Positions 17,069 through 25,815 of a DNA stretch of 58,876 bases are shown one piece after another. A program made the position numbers and the translations under genes. The stretch lies in assembly GCF_001509485.1 (NCBI RefSeq), contig NZ_LLZI01000225.1, forward strand, positions 1 to 58,876, written 5' to 3'. This stretch comes from Streptomyces sp. NRRL F-4489. GTDB taxonomy: Bacteria > Actinomycetota > Actinomycetes > Streptomycetales > Streptomycetaceae. The notes under the pieces were generated by a model that worked only from the letters and a program-made list of their open reading frames with translations, ran no database searches and was not told the DNA's origin. Position 1 is the stretch's first letter, and each line of letters starts with the position of its first letter.

Positions 17069-17566
17069 CTAAGCCCCCCGCCCCCTCCCCCGCGCCTCCT
17101 CCCCGTGCTTCTCCCGGACGTACCGCACCAGGCGGTCCAGGACGGCCCGGGTCGTGGCCAGTTCCGCGTCGTCGAAGTCGCTCAGGGCCTGGCGCAGGCC
17201 GGCCAGCCGGGCCTCCTGGAAGCTCTCCAGGACGGCCTTGCCGAGTGGCGTGATCGCGACCCTGCGGGCCCGCCGGTCCAGTTCGTCCGGCGTCCGCTCG
17301 ACGAGGTCCTGGGCCTCCAACTGGCCGATCTGCCGGGTGACATGGGGCGGTTCGACCATCATCTGGGCCGCCAGGTCGCCGACCCGGCTGACCCCGCCGC
17401 TGTCCTCCAGCGCCATCAGGAGGTAGAGGTCGGAGCGGCCGGCCGTGATGCCCGCCTGGCTCGCCTGGTGCTCGTGCGCCCGCGAGCGGGTGAGCAGATA
17501 GGACAGCGTGGCCAGCACCTTGTGCAGTGCGGCGGTCGCGTCCTGGTCGGGTACGGGGTCCGGCAT
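17069..17566 (-). CDS. MarR-family regulator
   Basis: 165 residues. Winged HTH: GITAGRSDLYLLMALEDSGGVSRVGDLAAQMMVEPPHVTRQIGQLEAQDLVERTPDELDRRARRVAITPLGKAV. Start at 17566 chosen because earlier in-frame residues are Pro/Gly-rich and unconserved. It is divergent from the P450 gene, with a strong palindrome in the intervening region, so it likely represses the P450-ferredoxin pair and itself. Confidence 0.88.
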   Translation of the reverse strand: MPDPVPDQDATAALHKVLATLSYLLTRSRAHEHQASQAGITAGRSDLYLLMALEDSGGVSRVGDLAAQMMVEPPHVTRQIGQLEAQDLVERTPDELDRRARRVAITPLGKAVLESFQEARLAGLRQALSDFDDAELATTRAVLDRLVRYVREKHGEEARGRGRGA

Positions 17567-17782
17567 GCAGGCACTGTAGCGGGCACCGGTCCCCGGATCG
17601 GGCGCGTTCCGTACCGGGATCCGGGTACCACGCACCGCCCGGCCCCACCCGGGAGCCGGGCCCCCCGACCCACCCGCTCCCGTACCAAGGGCCGGGCCCC
17701 CGCGCCCCGTTCGGTTCCGGCCAACCTCGCGGCGGCCGGGCTCCGCCCTTCCCTCGCCCGCCGCGCCTGGGTTAGCGTGGCT

Positions 17783-17811
17783 ACTTAGTTGCTTAACTTA
17801 GGTAACTAAGT
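17783..17811. promoter_or_regulatory. Probable MarR operator upstream of the P450 gene
   Basis: Perfect 8-base arms ACTTAGTT (17783-17790) and AACTAAGT (17804-17811) flank 13 bases with partial dyad symmetry (CTTAACTTAG). This AT-rich island stands out in GC-rich DNA, 22 bases before the P450 start, and would block its promoter when bound. Confidence 0.7.
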
Positions 17812-17833
17812 CCCACGCGGAAGGACCGGCCGC

Positions 17834-19045
17834 ATGACGACCGCAGCACGTACCGCACCCCCCACCCCCCTCACCCTCCCGGCCACCCGCGCCCCGGGCT
17901 GCCCGTTCGACCCGGCTCCCGGTATCACCGATGCCGCCCGCGGCGAGCCGGTCACCCGCGCGACCCTCTGGGACGGCACCTCCTGCTGGCTGGTGACCCG
18001 CCATCAGGACGTCCGCGCGGTCCTCGGCGATCCGCGCTTCAGCGCCGACGCCCAACGCCCCGGCTTCCCGTTCCTGACCGCCGGGGCCCGCGAGGTGGCC
18101 GCCGGGAAGCCGACCCTGCTGCGCATGGACGACCCGCAGCACGCCCGGCTGCGCCGGATGCTCACCGCCGACTTCATGGTCAAGAAGGTCGAGGCGATGC
18201 GCCCCGAGGTGCAGCGCCTGGCCGATGACCTGCTGGACCGGATGACCGCCGGCCGCACCTCCGCCGACCTGGTCACCGACTTCGCGCTGCCGCTGCCGTC
18301 CCTGGTGATCTGCCTGCTGCTCGGCGTGCCCTACGAGGACCACGACTTCTTCCAGGAGCGCAGCCGCATCCTGCTCTCGCTGCGCTCCACGCCCGAGGAG
18401 GTCCGGGCCGCCCTGGACGAGCTGCTGGAGTACCTGACCCGGCTGGCCCGCGCCAAGCGGGAGGCGCCGGACGACGCCATCGTCAGCCGCCTGGTCGCGC
18501 GCGGCGAACTGGCCGACGGCGATATCGCCGCGCTGGGCCGCCTGCTGCTGATCGCCGGGCACGAGACCACCGCCAACATGACCGCGCTGTCCACCCTCGC
18601 CCTGCTGCGCAACCCCGAGCAGCTCGCCCGGCTGCGCGCCGAGCCCGCGCTCGTCAAGGGCGCCGTCGAGGAACTGCTGCGCTATCTGACGATCGTGCAC
18701 AACGGCGTTCCGCGCGTCGCCACCGAGGACGTGGTGGTCGGCGACCGCACCATCCGGGCCGGCGAGGGCGTGCTGTGCATGATCAGCACCGCCAACCGGG
18801 ACGACGAGGTCTTCCCCGGTGGCGATGGGCTCGACGTGGCCCGGGACGCCCGCCGCCATGTCGCGTTCGGCTTCGGCGTCCACCAGTGCCTGGGGCAGCC
18901 GCTGGCCCGTGTGGAGCTGCAGATCGCCGTGGAGACGCTGTTCCGCCGGCTGCCGGACCTGCGGCTGGCGGTGCCGTACGAGGAGATCCCGTTCCGCGGC
19001 GACATGGCGATCTACGGGGTGCACTCGCTGCCCGTCGCCTGGTAG
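17834..19045 (+). CDS. Cytochrome P450
   Basis: 403 residues, a soluble bacterial P450. I-helix AGHETT at 241-246 for oxygen activation, ExxR in EELLRY (279-284), haem loop FGFGVHQCLG at 345-354 with thiolate ligand Cys352. Overall look is CYP105-like (FSADAQRPGFP, DDPQHARLRRMLTADFMVKK). It should hydroxylate a hydrophobic substrate using electrons from the ferredoxin encoded 66 bases downstream. Substrate is unknown; there is no biosynthetic cluster adjacent, so xenobiotic oxidation under MarR control is plausible. Confidence 0.93.
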   Translation: MTTAARTAPPTPLTLPATRAPGCPFDPAPGITDAARGEPVTRATLWDGTSCWLVTRHQDVRAVLGDPRFSADAQRPGFPFLTAGAREVAAGKPTLLRMDDPQHARLRRMLTADFMVKKVEAMRPEVQRLADDLLDRMTAGRTSADLVTDFALPLPSLVICLLLGVPYEDHDFFQERSRILLSLRSTPEEVRAALDELLEYLTRLARAKREAPDDAIVSRLVARGELADGDIAALGRLLLIAGHETTANMTALSTLALLRNPEQLARLRAEPALVKGAVEELLRYLTIVHNGVPRVATEDVVVGDRTIRAGEGVLCMISTANRDDEVFPGGDGLDVARDARRHVAFGFGVHQCLGQPLARVELQIAVETLFRRLPDLRLAVPYEEIPFRGDMAIYGVHSLPVAW

Positions 19046-19111
19046 AGCCGACCCGCACCCCAACGCCCTGACGGGGCACCCCCGTTACGTACCGCACCCC
19101 TTGGGAGAACC

Positions 19112-19306
19112 ATGCGCATCCACGCCGACCAGGAGAAGTGCTGCGGCGCCGGCAGCTGTGTACTGGCCGCGCCGGACGTCTTCGACCAGCGGGACGAGGA
19201 CGGCATCGTCGTCGTCCTCGACCCGGAGCCGCCGACCGCGCTCCACGACGCGGTCCGCGAGGCGGCGGCCATCTGCCCCGCCGCCGCGATCACGGTCACC
19301 GGCTGA
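19112..19306 (+). CDS. 3Fe-4S ferredoxin partner of the P450
   Basis: 64 residues: CCGAGSC near the N-terminus and AAICPAAAI near the C-terminus give the C-x5-C plus C-P ligand set of small single-cluster Streptomyces ferredoxins. It follows the P450 directly on the same strand with TTGGGAGA before the ATG. It passes electrons from a reductase encoded elsewhere. Confidence 0.92.
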   Translation: MRIHADQEKCCGAGSCVLAAPDVFDQRDEDGIVVVLDPEPPTALHDAVREAAAICPAAAITVTG

Positions 19307-19575
19307 CCGCCCGCCCGCCGCACCACCGCGCGCCCCGGACCCGCACTCCCCGCGGGCCGGGGCGCCGCGCGTACGGGCCGCCGGCGCAACGCGCCCAGGG
19401 GCGCACCGCGTAACCGGGCGCCCCGATACCGGACCCCGCCCGCGCCGAAACCCGCCCCGCCCGGCGGATCGATTCGGCGCCCCTCCTTCGGGTGACGGCC
19501 GACATCACCACCGTCCGGAGTGGGCAGCGAAGAGCGCGCACCACGCAACTCCCGCTCCTCGGAAGGACGTTCCGG

Positions 19576-19935
19576 ATGTCCCGTCTCCGCCGCGCGCTCG
19601 CCGCCGCAGCCGGCCCGCTGGCCCTCGCCCTGCCCCTCACCCTGGGCGCGGCCGCCGCCCCGGCCCACGCCGCCACCGGCGGCTTCAGCTACACCTACGA
19701 GTCCCCGGGCGGGCCGCGGACGGGCTACCTCATCGACCCGCCGAGCGGTGTGTGCCTGACGCTCCCGGAGGTGGCCAGGGAGTACGAGACCCCGCCCGCG
19801 CACTCCCCGCGCAACGACACCGGGTCCCCGGCCACCGTCTACACCGGCCCCGACTGCTCGGGCGCCTCCTACAGGCTGCGGCCGGGCGGCCGCGCCTCGG
19901 AGCGGCTCAAGCTCCGGTCGGTGGTCTTCTTCTGA
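19576..19935 (+). CDS. Small secreted protein
   Basis: 119 residues with a Sec signal peptide: basic SRLRRAL, hydrophobic core to residue 27, cleavage around APAHA-AT. The mature part contains FSYTYESPGG, DPPSGVCLTLPEVA and TVYTGPDCSGASYRLRPGG, with two cysteines that could form a disulfide. It resembles the small beta/gamma-crystallin-like or inhibitor-like secreted proteins of Streptomyces but is not assignable. The start is supported by GGAAGGA upstream. Confidence 0.75.
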   Translation: MSRLRRALAAAAGPLALALPLTLGAAAAPAHAATGGFSYTYESPGGPRTGYLIDPPSGVCLTLPEVAREYETPPAHSPRNDTGSPATVYTGPDCSGASYRLRPGGRASERLKLRSVVFF

Positions 19936-20092
19936 CCCTGCGCCCGGGCCCCGACGCCGGGCCCTGACCCGGGGGCCCGACCCGTGCCCCCCGGACTCCG
20001 CTCCCAGGGTGGTCCCGCCAGTGGTAGGCACAGCGTTCGTACGTTGAAGGGAGCACTGGTTACCCGCCACGGCGGGACGCATCCTCGGGAGC

Positions 20093-21148
20093 ATGACCCA
20101 CACCTCTGTCGCCGCGTACGCCGCACCCGCACCGAAGGCACCGCTGGAGCGGACCACGATCCCGCGCCGCGAGCTGGGTGCCCACGACATCCTGATCGAC
20201 ATCAAGTTCTCCGGTATCTGCCACTCCGACATCCACACCGTGCGCGCCGAATGGGGCGACGGCGGGAACTTCCCGATCGTCCCCGGCCACGAGATAGCCG
20301 GTGTGGTGGCCGCGACCGGCCCCGAGGTCACCCGCTACGCGGTGGGCGACCGGGTCGGCGTCGGCTGCTTCGTCGACTCCTGCCGCACCTGCGACAACTG
20401 CCGGGCCGGCCTGGAGCAGTACTGCACCGGCGAGCTCGGCACCGTCAACACCTACGACGCCGTCGGCCGGGACGGTGAGCCCACCTACGGCGGCTACGCC
20501 ACCCACCTGGTCGTCGACGAGAACTACGCGCTGCGCATCCCCGACGCGCTCCCGCTGGACGCCGCGGCCCCGCTGCTGTGCGCCGGCATCACCCTCTACT
20601 CCCCGCTCGCCCACTGGAAGGCGGGCCCCGGCAAGAAGGTCGCGGTGGTCGGCCTGGGCGGCCTGGGCCACATGGGCGTGAAGATCGCGCACGCCATGGG
20701 CGCCGAGGTCACCGTCCTGAGCCAGTCGCTCCGCAAGAAGGACGACGGGCTGCGGCTGGGCGCCGACCACTACTACGCGACCAGCGACCCGGCCACCTTC
20801 GAGGCGCTGGCCGGCACCTTCGACCTGATCGTCAACACCGTCTCGGCCAACCTGGACCTCAACGCCTACCTCGGCCTGCTGGGCACCGACGGCACCCTCG
20901 TCCAGCTCGGCGTCCCCGAGAACCCGGTGGCGATCGCGCCGTTCGCGCTGATCCGCGGCCGCCGGTCGTTCGCCGGTTCGCTGATCGGCGGGCTCGCGGA
21001 GACCCAGGAGATGCTCGACTTCTGCGCCGAGCACGGGCTGACCGCGGAGATCGAGGTGATCGCCGCGGACCGGATCAACGAGGCGTACGAGCGGGTGCTC
21101 GCCAGCGACGTCCGCTACCGCTTCGTCATCGACGCGTCGACGATCTGA
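20093..21148 (+). CDS. Zinc-dependent alcohol dehydrogenase (cinnamyl/CAD-type)
   Basis: 351 residues. Catalytic zinc ligands GICHSD (Cys43) and GHEIAG (His66); structural zinc cysteines in [15 protein letters not shown] (97, 100, 103, 111). Rossmann turn [20 protein letters not shown]. Length and NAD(P) motif match the YahK/CAD branch, which reduces aldehydes with NADPH. It is a single gene with no clear operon partner. Confidence 0.92.
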   Translation: MTHTSVAAYAAPAPKAPLERTTIPRRELGAHDILIDIKFSGICHSDIHTVRAEWGDGGNFPIVPGHEIAGVVAATGPEVTRYAVGDRVGVGCFVDSCRTCDNCRAGLEQYCTGELGTVNTYDAVGRDGEPTYGGYATHLVVDENYALRIPDALPLDAAAPLLCAGITLYSPLAHWKAGPGKKVAVVGLGGLGHMGVKIAHAMGAEVTVLSQSLRKKDDGLRLGADHYYATSDPATFEALAGTFDLIVNTVSANLDLNAYLGLLGTDGTLVQLGVPENPVAIAPFALIRGRRSFAGSLIGGLAETQEMLDFCAEHGLTAEIEVIAADRINEAYERVLASDVRYRFVIDASTI

Positions 21149-21170
21149 CCGCCCGCCGAACGCCGCTGTC

Positions 21171-21270
21171 CGCCATCGGACGGGTCCCTGAGCGCCATCG
21201 GATGGGCCCCTGACCGACGCCGGACGAGTTCCTGACCAGCGCCGGACGGGTCCCTGACCGGCGCCGGGCA
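21171..21270. repeat. Five imperfect ~22-base tandem units
   Basis: Units beginning CGCCATCGGACGGGTCCCTG start near 21171, 21193, 21218, 21240 and 21262, each ending around CCTGA. Sequence drift between units is moderate. They fill the gap between adh and the L32 promoter and encode nothing recognisable. Confidence 0.65.
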
Positions 21271-21350
21271 GGACGACGCCCGGGGCCGCCCCCACTGGCT
21301 GCCCCGGGCGTTTCGCGTGCCGTGACCCCAGGCACTGCACAGCACTCTAC

Positions 21351-21378
21351 TTGGAAACGGTACCCATTTCCATATAGC
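21351..21378 (+). promoter_or_regulatory. Promoter with Zur-like inverted repeat upstream of rpmF
   Basis: Arms TGGAAA (21352-21357) and TTTCCA (21367-21372) form an imperfect dyad, overlapping a possible -35 TTGGAA and -10 TATAGC with a 16-base spacer. Cysteine-free L32 paralogues in actinobacteria are typically zinc-repressed by Zur. The box differs from the usual 7-1-7 Zur consensus, so the assignment is tentative. Confidence 0.45.
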
Positions 21379-21423
21379 CTCCGTCCCGACCGGCACCCAC
21401 CCGACCACGGAAGGCCCGCCACC

Positions 21424-21594
21424 ATGGCCGTACCCAAGCGCAAGCTCTCCCGCAGCAACACCCGGCACCGCCGCGCCCAGTGGAAGGCCAGCACGCCCCA
21501 GCTGGTGCCGGTGACGGTGGACGGCACCGTGTACCAGGTGCCGCAGCGGCTGGTCCAGGCGTACCGGCGGGGGCTGATCGACCCGAAGGGCTGA
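21424..21594 (+). CDS. rpmF: Ribosomal protein L32, zinc-independent paralogue
   Basis: 56 residues beginning [20 protein letters not shown], the invariant L32 opening. The C-terminal half, [18 protein letters not shown], has none of the four cysteines of the zinc-binding form, so this is the C-minus variant made when zinc is scarce. The dyad overlapping its promoter fits that role. The usual C-plus L32 would be encoded elsewhere. Confidence 0.92.
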   Translation: MAVPKRKLSRSNTRHRRAQWKASTPQLVPVTVDGTVYQVPQRLVQAYRRGLIDPKG

Positions 21595-21788
21595 CCGGCG
21601 GACGACTAACGGGAGCGGGCCGCCACCGGGCTCCACCGGGCGCGCGGGCACCCGCCCCGGTGCCGACCCCTCCCCACCCGGCCGGAAAAATTTCCCCGGT
21701 CCGTCGGCAACCCCCGCACCGCCCGCACGTCGTCTGGGGTGAGGGCGCTCTCGGGCGCCACCCGCCGACGAAACCGGAGCAGCCGACC

Positions 21789-22277
21789 GTGAACCCGTCC
21801 CGTACCTCCCGCACCGCCCGCCTGCGCCGCCCGGCCGGCGCCGGCCTGCTCGCCGCGCTCGCGCTGTCCGCCGCCGCGGGCGCCGGCACCGCGTACGCCT
21901 CCGACACCCCGGCCCCGACCGCGGCGCACAGCGGCACCCCGTCCCCCGCGCCCACCCACCCGGGCCACAGCGGCACCCCGTCACCCGCCCCGACCTACCC
22001 GGGCCCCAACCCCACCGCGCCGCCGCACAGCGCCACCCCGGTGCCGACCCAGCCGCCCGGCAGCCACCCCGCCCCGGTGCCGACCCGGCCCGGCGGCCAC
22101 CAGCCCACCGCCGCGCCCTCCCAGCCGGGCGCCGCCCCGGCGGACGCCGCCGACCGCAAGCAGCTCGCCAAGACCGGCGCCTCCCCCGCCACCACCTTCG
22201 CCCTGGCCGGCGGCGCGGCCGTCCTGCTCGCGGCGGGCGGCGGCACGGTCTACGCGGTCCGCCGCCACCGCGCCTGA
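21789..22277 (+). CDS. LAxTG cell-wall-anchored Pro/Thr-rich protein
   Basis: 162 residues from a GTG start. Signal peptide (RRPAGAGLLAALALSAAAGAGTAYA), then a low-complexity Pro/Thr/Ser/His stalk with repeated SGTPSPAPT, then LAKTG at about 140, a hydrophobic helix (TFALAGGAAVLLAAGGGTVYAV) and RRHRA tail. That is the complete sorting signal for class E sortases of Streptomyces. No binding domain is visible; it may act as a spacer or surface coat. Confidence 0.82.
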   Translation: MNPSRTSRTARLRRPAGAGLLAALALSAAAGAGTAYASDTPAPTAAHSGTPSPAPTHPGHSGTPSPAPTYPGPNPTAPPHSATPVPTQPPGSHPAPVPTRPGGHQPTAAPSQPGAAPADAADRKQLAKTGASPATTFALAGGAAVLLAAGGGTVYAVRRHRA

Positions 22278-22303
22278 GCCCGCCCGGCACGCCCGAGCGA
22301 TCG

Positions 22304-23002
22304 ATGGTCTCCACCACTCCGCACCCGGCCCCGGCACGGTTCGCCCTGCCGGGGCTGCGCCCGTTGTCCTGGCGCCGCCTGCTGCGCACCCTCCGCCGCC
22401 CCGCGTACGCGCCCCAACTCGCCCTCGCCGAGCGTCAGTTGGCGTACGGGCACGGGCCCGCGCACACCGACCGGACCGGCGGCGCACCCCCGGCGCCGGC
22501 CCCGGCACCGCCCCCGCACCTCACCCTCACCGAGCTGTACCACGCCCACCGGCTCCCCATGGTCCGGCTGGCGCTGCTCCTCGTCGACGACCGGGCGACC
22601 GCCGAGGACGTCGTCCAGGACGCGTTCGCCGCGCTCTACAAGCGCCACGGCGAACGGCTCGGCGAGATCGACAACGCCCCCGCCTACCTCCGCACCGCCG
22701 TCGTCAACGCCGCCCGCTCGGTACTGCGCCGCCGCCGCACCGCCCGCGCCTACACCCCGCCGCACGAGGCCGACGCGCCGTCCGCCGAGGAGCGGGTGGT
22801 GCTGGACGAGGAGCACCGCGAGGTGATCGCCGCCCTCGGCCGGCTGACCGCGCGCCGCCGCGAGGTGCTGGTCCTGCGCTACTGGGGCGGCCTCAGCGAG
22901 GCGGAGATCGCGGCCACCCTGGGCATCAGCCGCGGCGCGGTGAAGTCGCTGGCCAGCCGCGCCCTGGACGCCCTGGAGAAGATCCTGGAGGAACGGTCTT
23001 GA
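22304..23002 (+). CDS. ECF-type RNA polymerase sigma factor (SigE family)
   Basis: 232 residues. Region 2 at LTELYHAHRLPMVRLALLLVDDRATAEDVVQDAFAALYKR, region 4 at LTARRREVLVLRYWGGLSEAEIAATLGISRGAVKSLASRALDALEKI. The first 75 residues form a long Pro-rich extension not usual for the family; a downstream start is possible. The stop overlaps the next gene (TTGA), a membrane protein likely acting as its anti-sigma or sensor. Confidence 0.9.
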   Translation: MVSTTPHPAPARFALPGLRPLSWRRLLRTLRRPAYAPQLALAERQLAYGHGPAHTDRTGGAPPAPAPAPPPHLTLTELYHAHRLPMVRLALLLVDDRATAEDVVQDAFAALYKRHGERLGEIDNAPAYLRTAVVNAARSVLRRRRTARAYTPPHEADAPSAEERVVLDEEHREVIAALGRLTARRREVLVLRYWGGLSEAEIAATLGISRGAVKSLASRALDALEKILEERS

Positions 23003-23589
23003 CCCCGCGCGACCCCGCCCACCGGGAGACCGCCGCGCCCCGGCCCGTCGAGGACCGGCTGCGCCGCGCCCTGGCCGCCCGCGCCCGCACCGTCGGCCCC
23101 GGCGATCTGCGCCCGGCCGCGCCCCCGGGACCGCACACCGCCCGCCGCCGCCCCCTGCGCGCCGTCCTCGCCGGGCTGCGGGCGCCCCGCGTGGTGCTCC
23201 CGCTGGCCGCCGCCGCGACCGCCGCCGCGCTCGCGCTCGCCGCCCATCTCGCCACCACCCCCGGCCCGCCGCCGGAGCGGCCGCTGCCGGCGTCCCCGCC
23301 GAGCCCCGCCCCGCGCACCCCGGGGACCGGCACCCCGTCGCCGTCCGCCTCCCCGTCCGCCCCCGACCCGGCCGGCGAACCCCGCCCCGGCGCCGGCCGC
23401 TCCGCCCCCGGCACCCCGTCCGGCCGTCCGCCGCACCGCACCCAGCCGCCCACCCCGACCGGCCGGCCCGCCGGCGGCCCCGCCGCCGAACCCACCCGCG
23501 GCCCCGCCGGCGCCACCCCGACGTCCGCCCCGCCCGTCTCCACCACCTCCCCGGCGGGCCGGGGGGCCTCCCCCTCCGCCGCCCGCTGA
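22999..23589 (+). CDS. Single-pass membrane protein, probable sigma-factor partner
   Basis: 196 residues from a TTG start overlapping the sigma gene stop. The cytoplasmic head VEDRLRRALAARARTVGPGDLRPAAPP is followed by one membrane helix (VVLPLAAAATAAALALAAHLA) and a long Pro/Thr/Ser outer tail. Layout matches the membrane anti-sigma factors coupled to SigE-family genes, though no zinc-binding HxxxCxxC is present. Function is inferred from coupling. Confidence 0.65.
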   Translation: MTPRDPAHRETAAPRPVEDRLRRALAARARTVGPGDLRPAAPPGPHTARRRPLRAVLAGLRAPRVVLPLAAAATAAALALAAHLATTPGPPPERPLPASPPSPAPRTPGTGTPSPSASPSAPDPAGEPRPGAGRSAPGTPSGRPPHRTQPPTPTGRPAGGPAAEPTRGPAGATPTSAPPVSTTSPAGRGASPSAAR

Positions 23590-23839
23590 CGCCCAGGCGC
23601 CCGGCCGGGGCGCGCCGAACGGCACGGCCGAAAACATGTCCCCCTGCCGCACCGCGCCGCCCGCCGCGACCGGCCGCGCCACCCCGCGCGCCCGGTGGGC
23701 GGACGAACGAGCCCTAGCCCGTTCGTGCCGTATCAGCCAGCTCATCACCCACCAATGATCCATTTTTGCCGCTAATGATCGGCTTTGCTCCGCCGCTTCC
23801 TGGCTGCGCCCGGTGCCCGGCGCCCGGTAGGCTTTCCGT

Positions 23840-24136
23840 GTGATCTTCAAGCGCATCGGAAATGGGCGGCCGTACCCCGACCACGGCCGGGAGAGCACCC
23901 GCCAGTGGGCGGACGTCGCCCCGCGCCCGGTACGCCTCGACCAGTTGGTGACCACCAAGCAGCAGCTCGACCTGGAGACCCTCCTCGCCGAGGACTCCAC
24001 CTTCTACGGCGACCTCTTCGCGCACGTCGTGAAGTGGGAGGGCGACCTCTATCTGGAGGACGGCCTGCACCGCGCGGTCCGCGCGGCGCTCCAGCAGCGC
24101 CAGGTGCTGCACGCCCGCGTCCTCGAACTGGACTGA
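23840..24136 (+). CDS. Conserved 98-residue actinobacterial protein
   Basis: GTG start, MIFKRIGNGRPYPDHGRES then RLDQLVTTKQQLDLETLLAEDSTFYGDLFAHVVKW and ALQQRQVLHARVLELD. Such proteins are highly conserved in Streptomyces near upp and are sometimes labelled VapB-like antitoxin, but no PIN-domain toxin is adjacent, so that label should be treated with caution. It looks like a constitutively kept small soluble protein. Confidence 0.75.
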   Translation: MIFKRIGNGRPYPDHGRESTRQWADVAPRPVRLDQLVTTKQQLDLETLLAEDSTFYGDLFAHVVKWEGDLYLEDGLHRAVRAALQQRQVLHARVLELD

Positions 24137-24258
24137 CGGCCCCGGCGCGCGCCCGCTCCGGCCGCCGCGGCGGCCGGAATTGGCCCACTCGGGTTTCCCT
24201 CCCACAACGCACTGATCATCTAGTAGGCACGGCACCCGCCCGGCACTACGCTGCGGCC

Positions 24259-24891
24259 ATGAGCATGCTGACGCCTCCAGGCATGGGCGGTAAGTACCGC
24301 ATCACAGGCGACAGGTATCCGCGGATGCGCCGCCCGCGCCATCGACGCCGCATCCTCCTCGGCCTCGCGGCGGGCGCCTGCGCCCTCGGACTGATCGGCT
24401 GGGGATCCCTGCAGCTCATCGACGTCTTCGGCGGCCGCGGCAGCACCGCGCAGGCCGCGCAGGACACCAGACCGTGCCCGGCCGGCCGCACCCCGGCGGC
24501 CCCGCCCGCGGCCCGGCCGCCGGCCCCCGCGACCCTGACCGTCAACGTCTACAACGCCACCCCGCGCTCCGGCCTCGCCAAGCGCACCGCCGACGAACTC
24601 CGCGCCCGCGGCTTCCGCATCGGCAAGGTCGGCAACGCCCCGGCCGCCTACGACAAGAAGGTCGGCGGCCCCGGCCTCCTGCTCGGCCCGCGCACCGCGC
24701 TCACCGGCCCGCTGAAGGTGCTCGCCACCCAGCTCGCCGGCGCCCGCCAGCAGGCCGACGACCGCAAGGGCACCGACCTCGACCTGATCATCGGCAGCGG
24801 CTTCACCGAGCTGACCGCCCCCAAGGACGCCGCCAGGGCCCTCGCCGCGCTGAACCGCCCCGCACCGGCCCCCTCCGCCGCGAAGTGCTGA
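24259..24891 (+). CDS. Membrane-anchored LytR C-terminal domain protein
   Basis: 210 residues: cytoplasmic Arg-rich head (YPRMRRPRHRRR), one membrane helix (ILLGLAAGACALGLIGWGSLQLI), then an extracytoplasmic LytR_C domain with TVNVYNATPRSGLAKRTADELRARGFRIGKVGNAP and DLDLIIGSGFTEL. LytR_C domains accompany cell-wall polymer transfer systems. It is convergent with upp; a strong hairpin separates them. Confidence 0.88.
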   Translation: MSMLTPPGMGGKYRITGDRYPRMRRPRHRRRILLGLAAGACALGLIGWGSLQLIDVFGGRGSTAQAAQDTRPCPAGRTPAAPPAARPPAPATLTVNVYNATPRSGLAKRTADELRARGFRIGKVGNAPAAYDKKVGGPGLLLGPRTALTGPLKVLATQLAGARQQADDRKGTDLDLIIGSGFTELTAPKDAARALAALNRPAPAPSAAKC

Positions 24892-24905
24892 CCGCACGGC
24901 GCGCC

Positions 24906-24935
24906 GCGGCCCCGCACCACCCGGTGCGGGGCCGC
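24906..24935. terminator. Bidirectional hairpin between LytR_C gene and upp
   Basis: Perfect 13-base arms GCGGCCCCGCACC and GGTGCGGGGCCGC with a 4-base loop, placed between two convergent stop codons. There is no U-tract, as is usual in Streptomyces. Confidence 0.75.
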
Positions 24936-24959
24936 GTCATGCCGTGCGCGGGGCGCGGG

Positions 24960-25595
24960 TCAGCCGGCCGTGCCGTACATCCGGTCACCCGCGTCGCCCA
25001 GGCCCGGGACGATGTAGCGGTCGGCGTTCAGCCGCTCGTCCACCGAGGCGGTGACCACCGTCACCGGCGTCCCGGCCAGCTCGCGCTCCATGACCTCGAC
25101 GCCCTCCGGCGCGGCCAGCAGGCAGATCGCGGTGACGTCGTCCGCACCGCGCTTGATCAGCTCCTTGATCGCGGCGACCAGCGTGCCGCCGGTGGCCAGC
25201 ATCGGGTCGACCACGTACACCTGCCGCCCCGACAGGTCGTCCGGCATCCGCGTCGCGTAGGTGTGCGCCTCGTACGTCTCCTCGTTGCGCACCATGCCCA
25301 TGAAGCCGACCTCGGCGGTGGGCAGCAGCCGGACCATGCCGTCGAGCATGCCCAGCCCGGCCCGCAGGATCGGGACGACCAGGGGCCGCGGGTGCGACAG
25401 CCGGACGCCGGTGGTCGCCGTCACGGGCGTCTCGATCTCGACCTGCTCGGTGCGCACATCACGGGTGGCCTCGTAGGCGAGCAGGGTGACCAGCTCGTCG
25501 GCGAGCCGCCGGAAAGTCGGGGAGTCGGTGCGCTTGTCGCGCAAAGTGGTGAGTTTGTGCGCCACCAGCGGGTGGTCGACGACGTGGATCCGCAT
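24960..25595 (-). CDS. upp: Uracil phosphoribosyltransferase
   Basis: 211 residues. Joins uracil and PRPP to make UMP in pyrimidine salvage. [23 protein letters not shown] opening, [37 protein letters not shown] and the PRPP loop [12 protein letters not shown] are all intact, ending RMYGTAG. The ATG at 25595 matches the family start; the frame extends 25 codons upstream without similarity. Confidence 0.96.
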   Translation of the reverse strand: MRIHVVDHPLVAHKLTTLRDKRTDSPTFRRLADELVTLLAYEATRDVRTEQVEIETPVTATTGVRLSHPRPLVVPILRAGLGMLDGMVRLLPTAEVGFMGMVRNEETYEAHTYATRMPDDLSGRQVYVVDPMLATGGTLVAAIKELIKRGADDVTAICLLAAPEGVEVMERELAGTPVTVVTASVDERLNADRYIVPGLGDAGDRMYGTAG

Positions 25596-25815
25596 GACAT
25601 CGACAGTAACCGAGCCGGAAGGCCCCGGCGCCCGCCCGCCCCCGCGCGCGATCCGGCACGTGAGCGACATCTCTCACAACGTCCGCACGACGCAGCGCCG
25701 AAGACCCCGCGCGGACGCGATGTTTCTGCCACGATTCCGAAAGGGGCGGGGAGCAAGCGGCGTGCAGCGCCGCCCCGCCCGACCCGGCACGCCTCTGACC
25801 AGTGGGAGAGTCACG

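Noticed and set aside
23840..24136. Toxin-antitoxin call for the 98-residue protein
   Set aside because: No PIN-domain or other toxin next to it and no antitoxin DNA-binding motif visible; kept as conserved protein.
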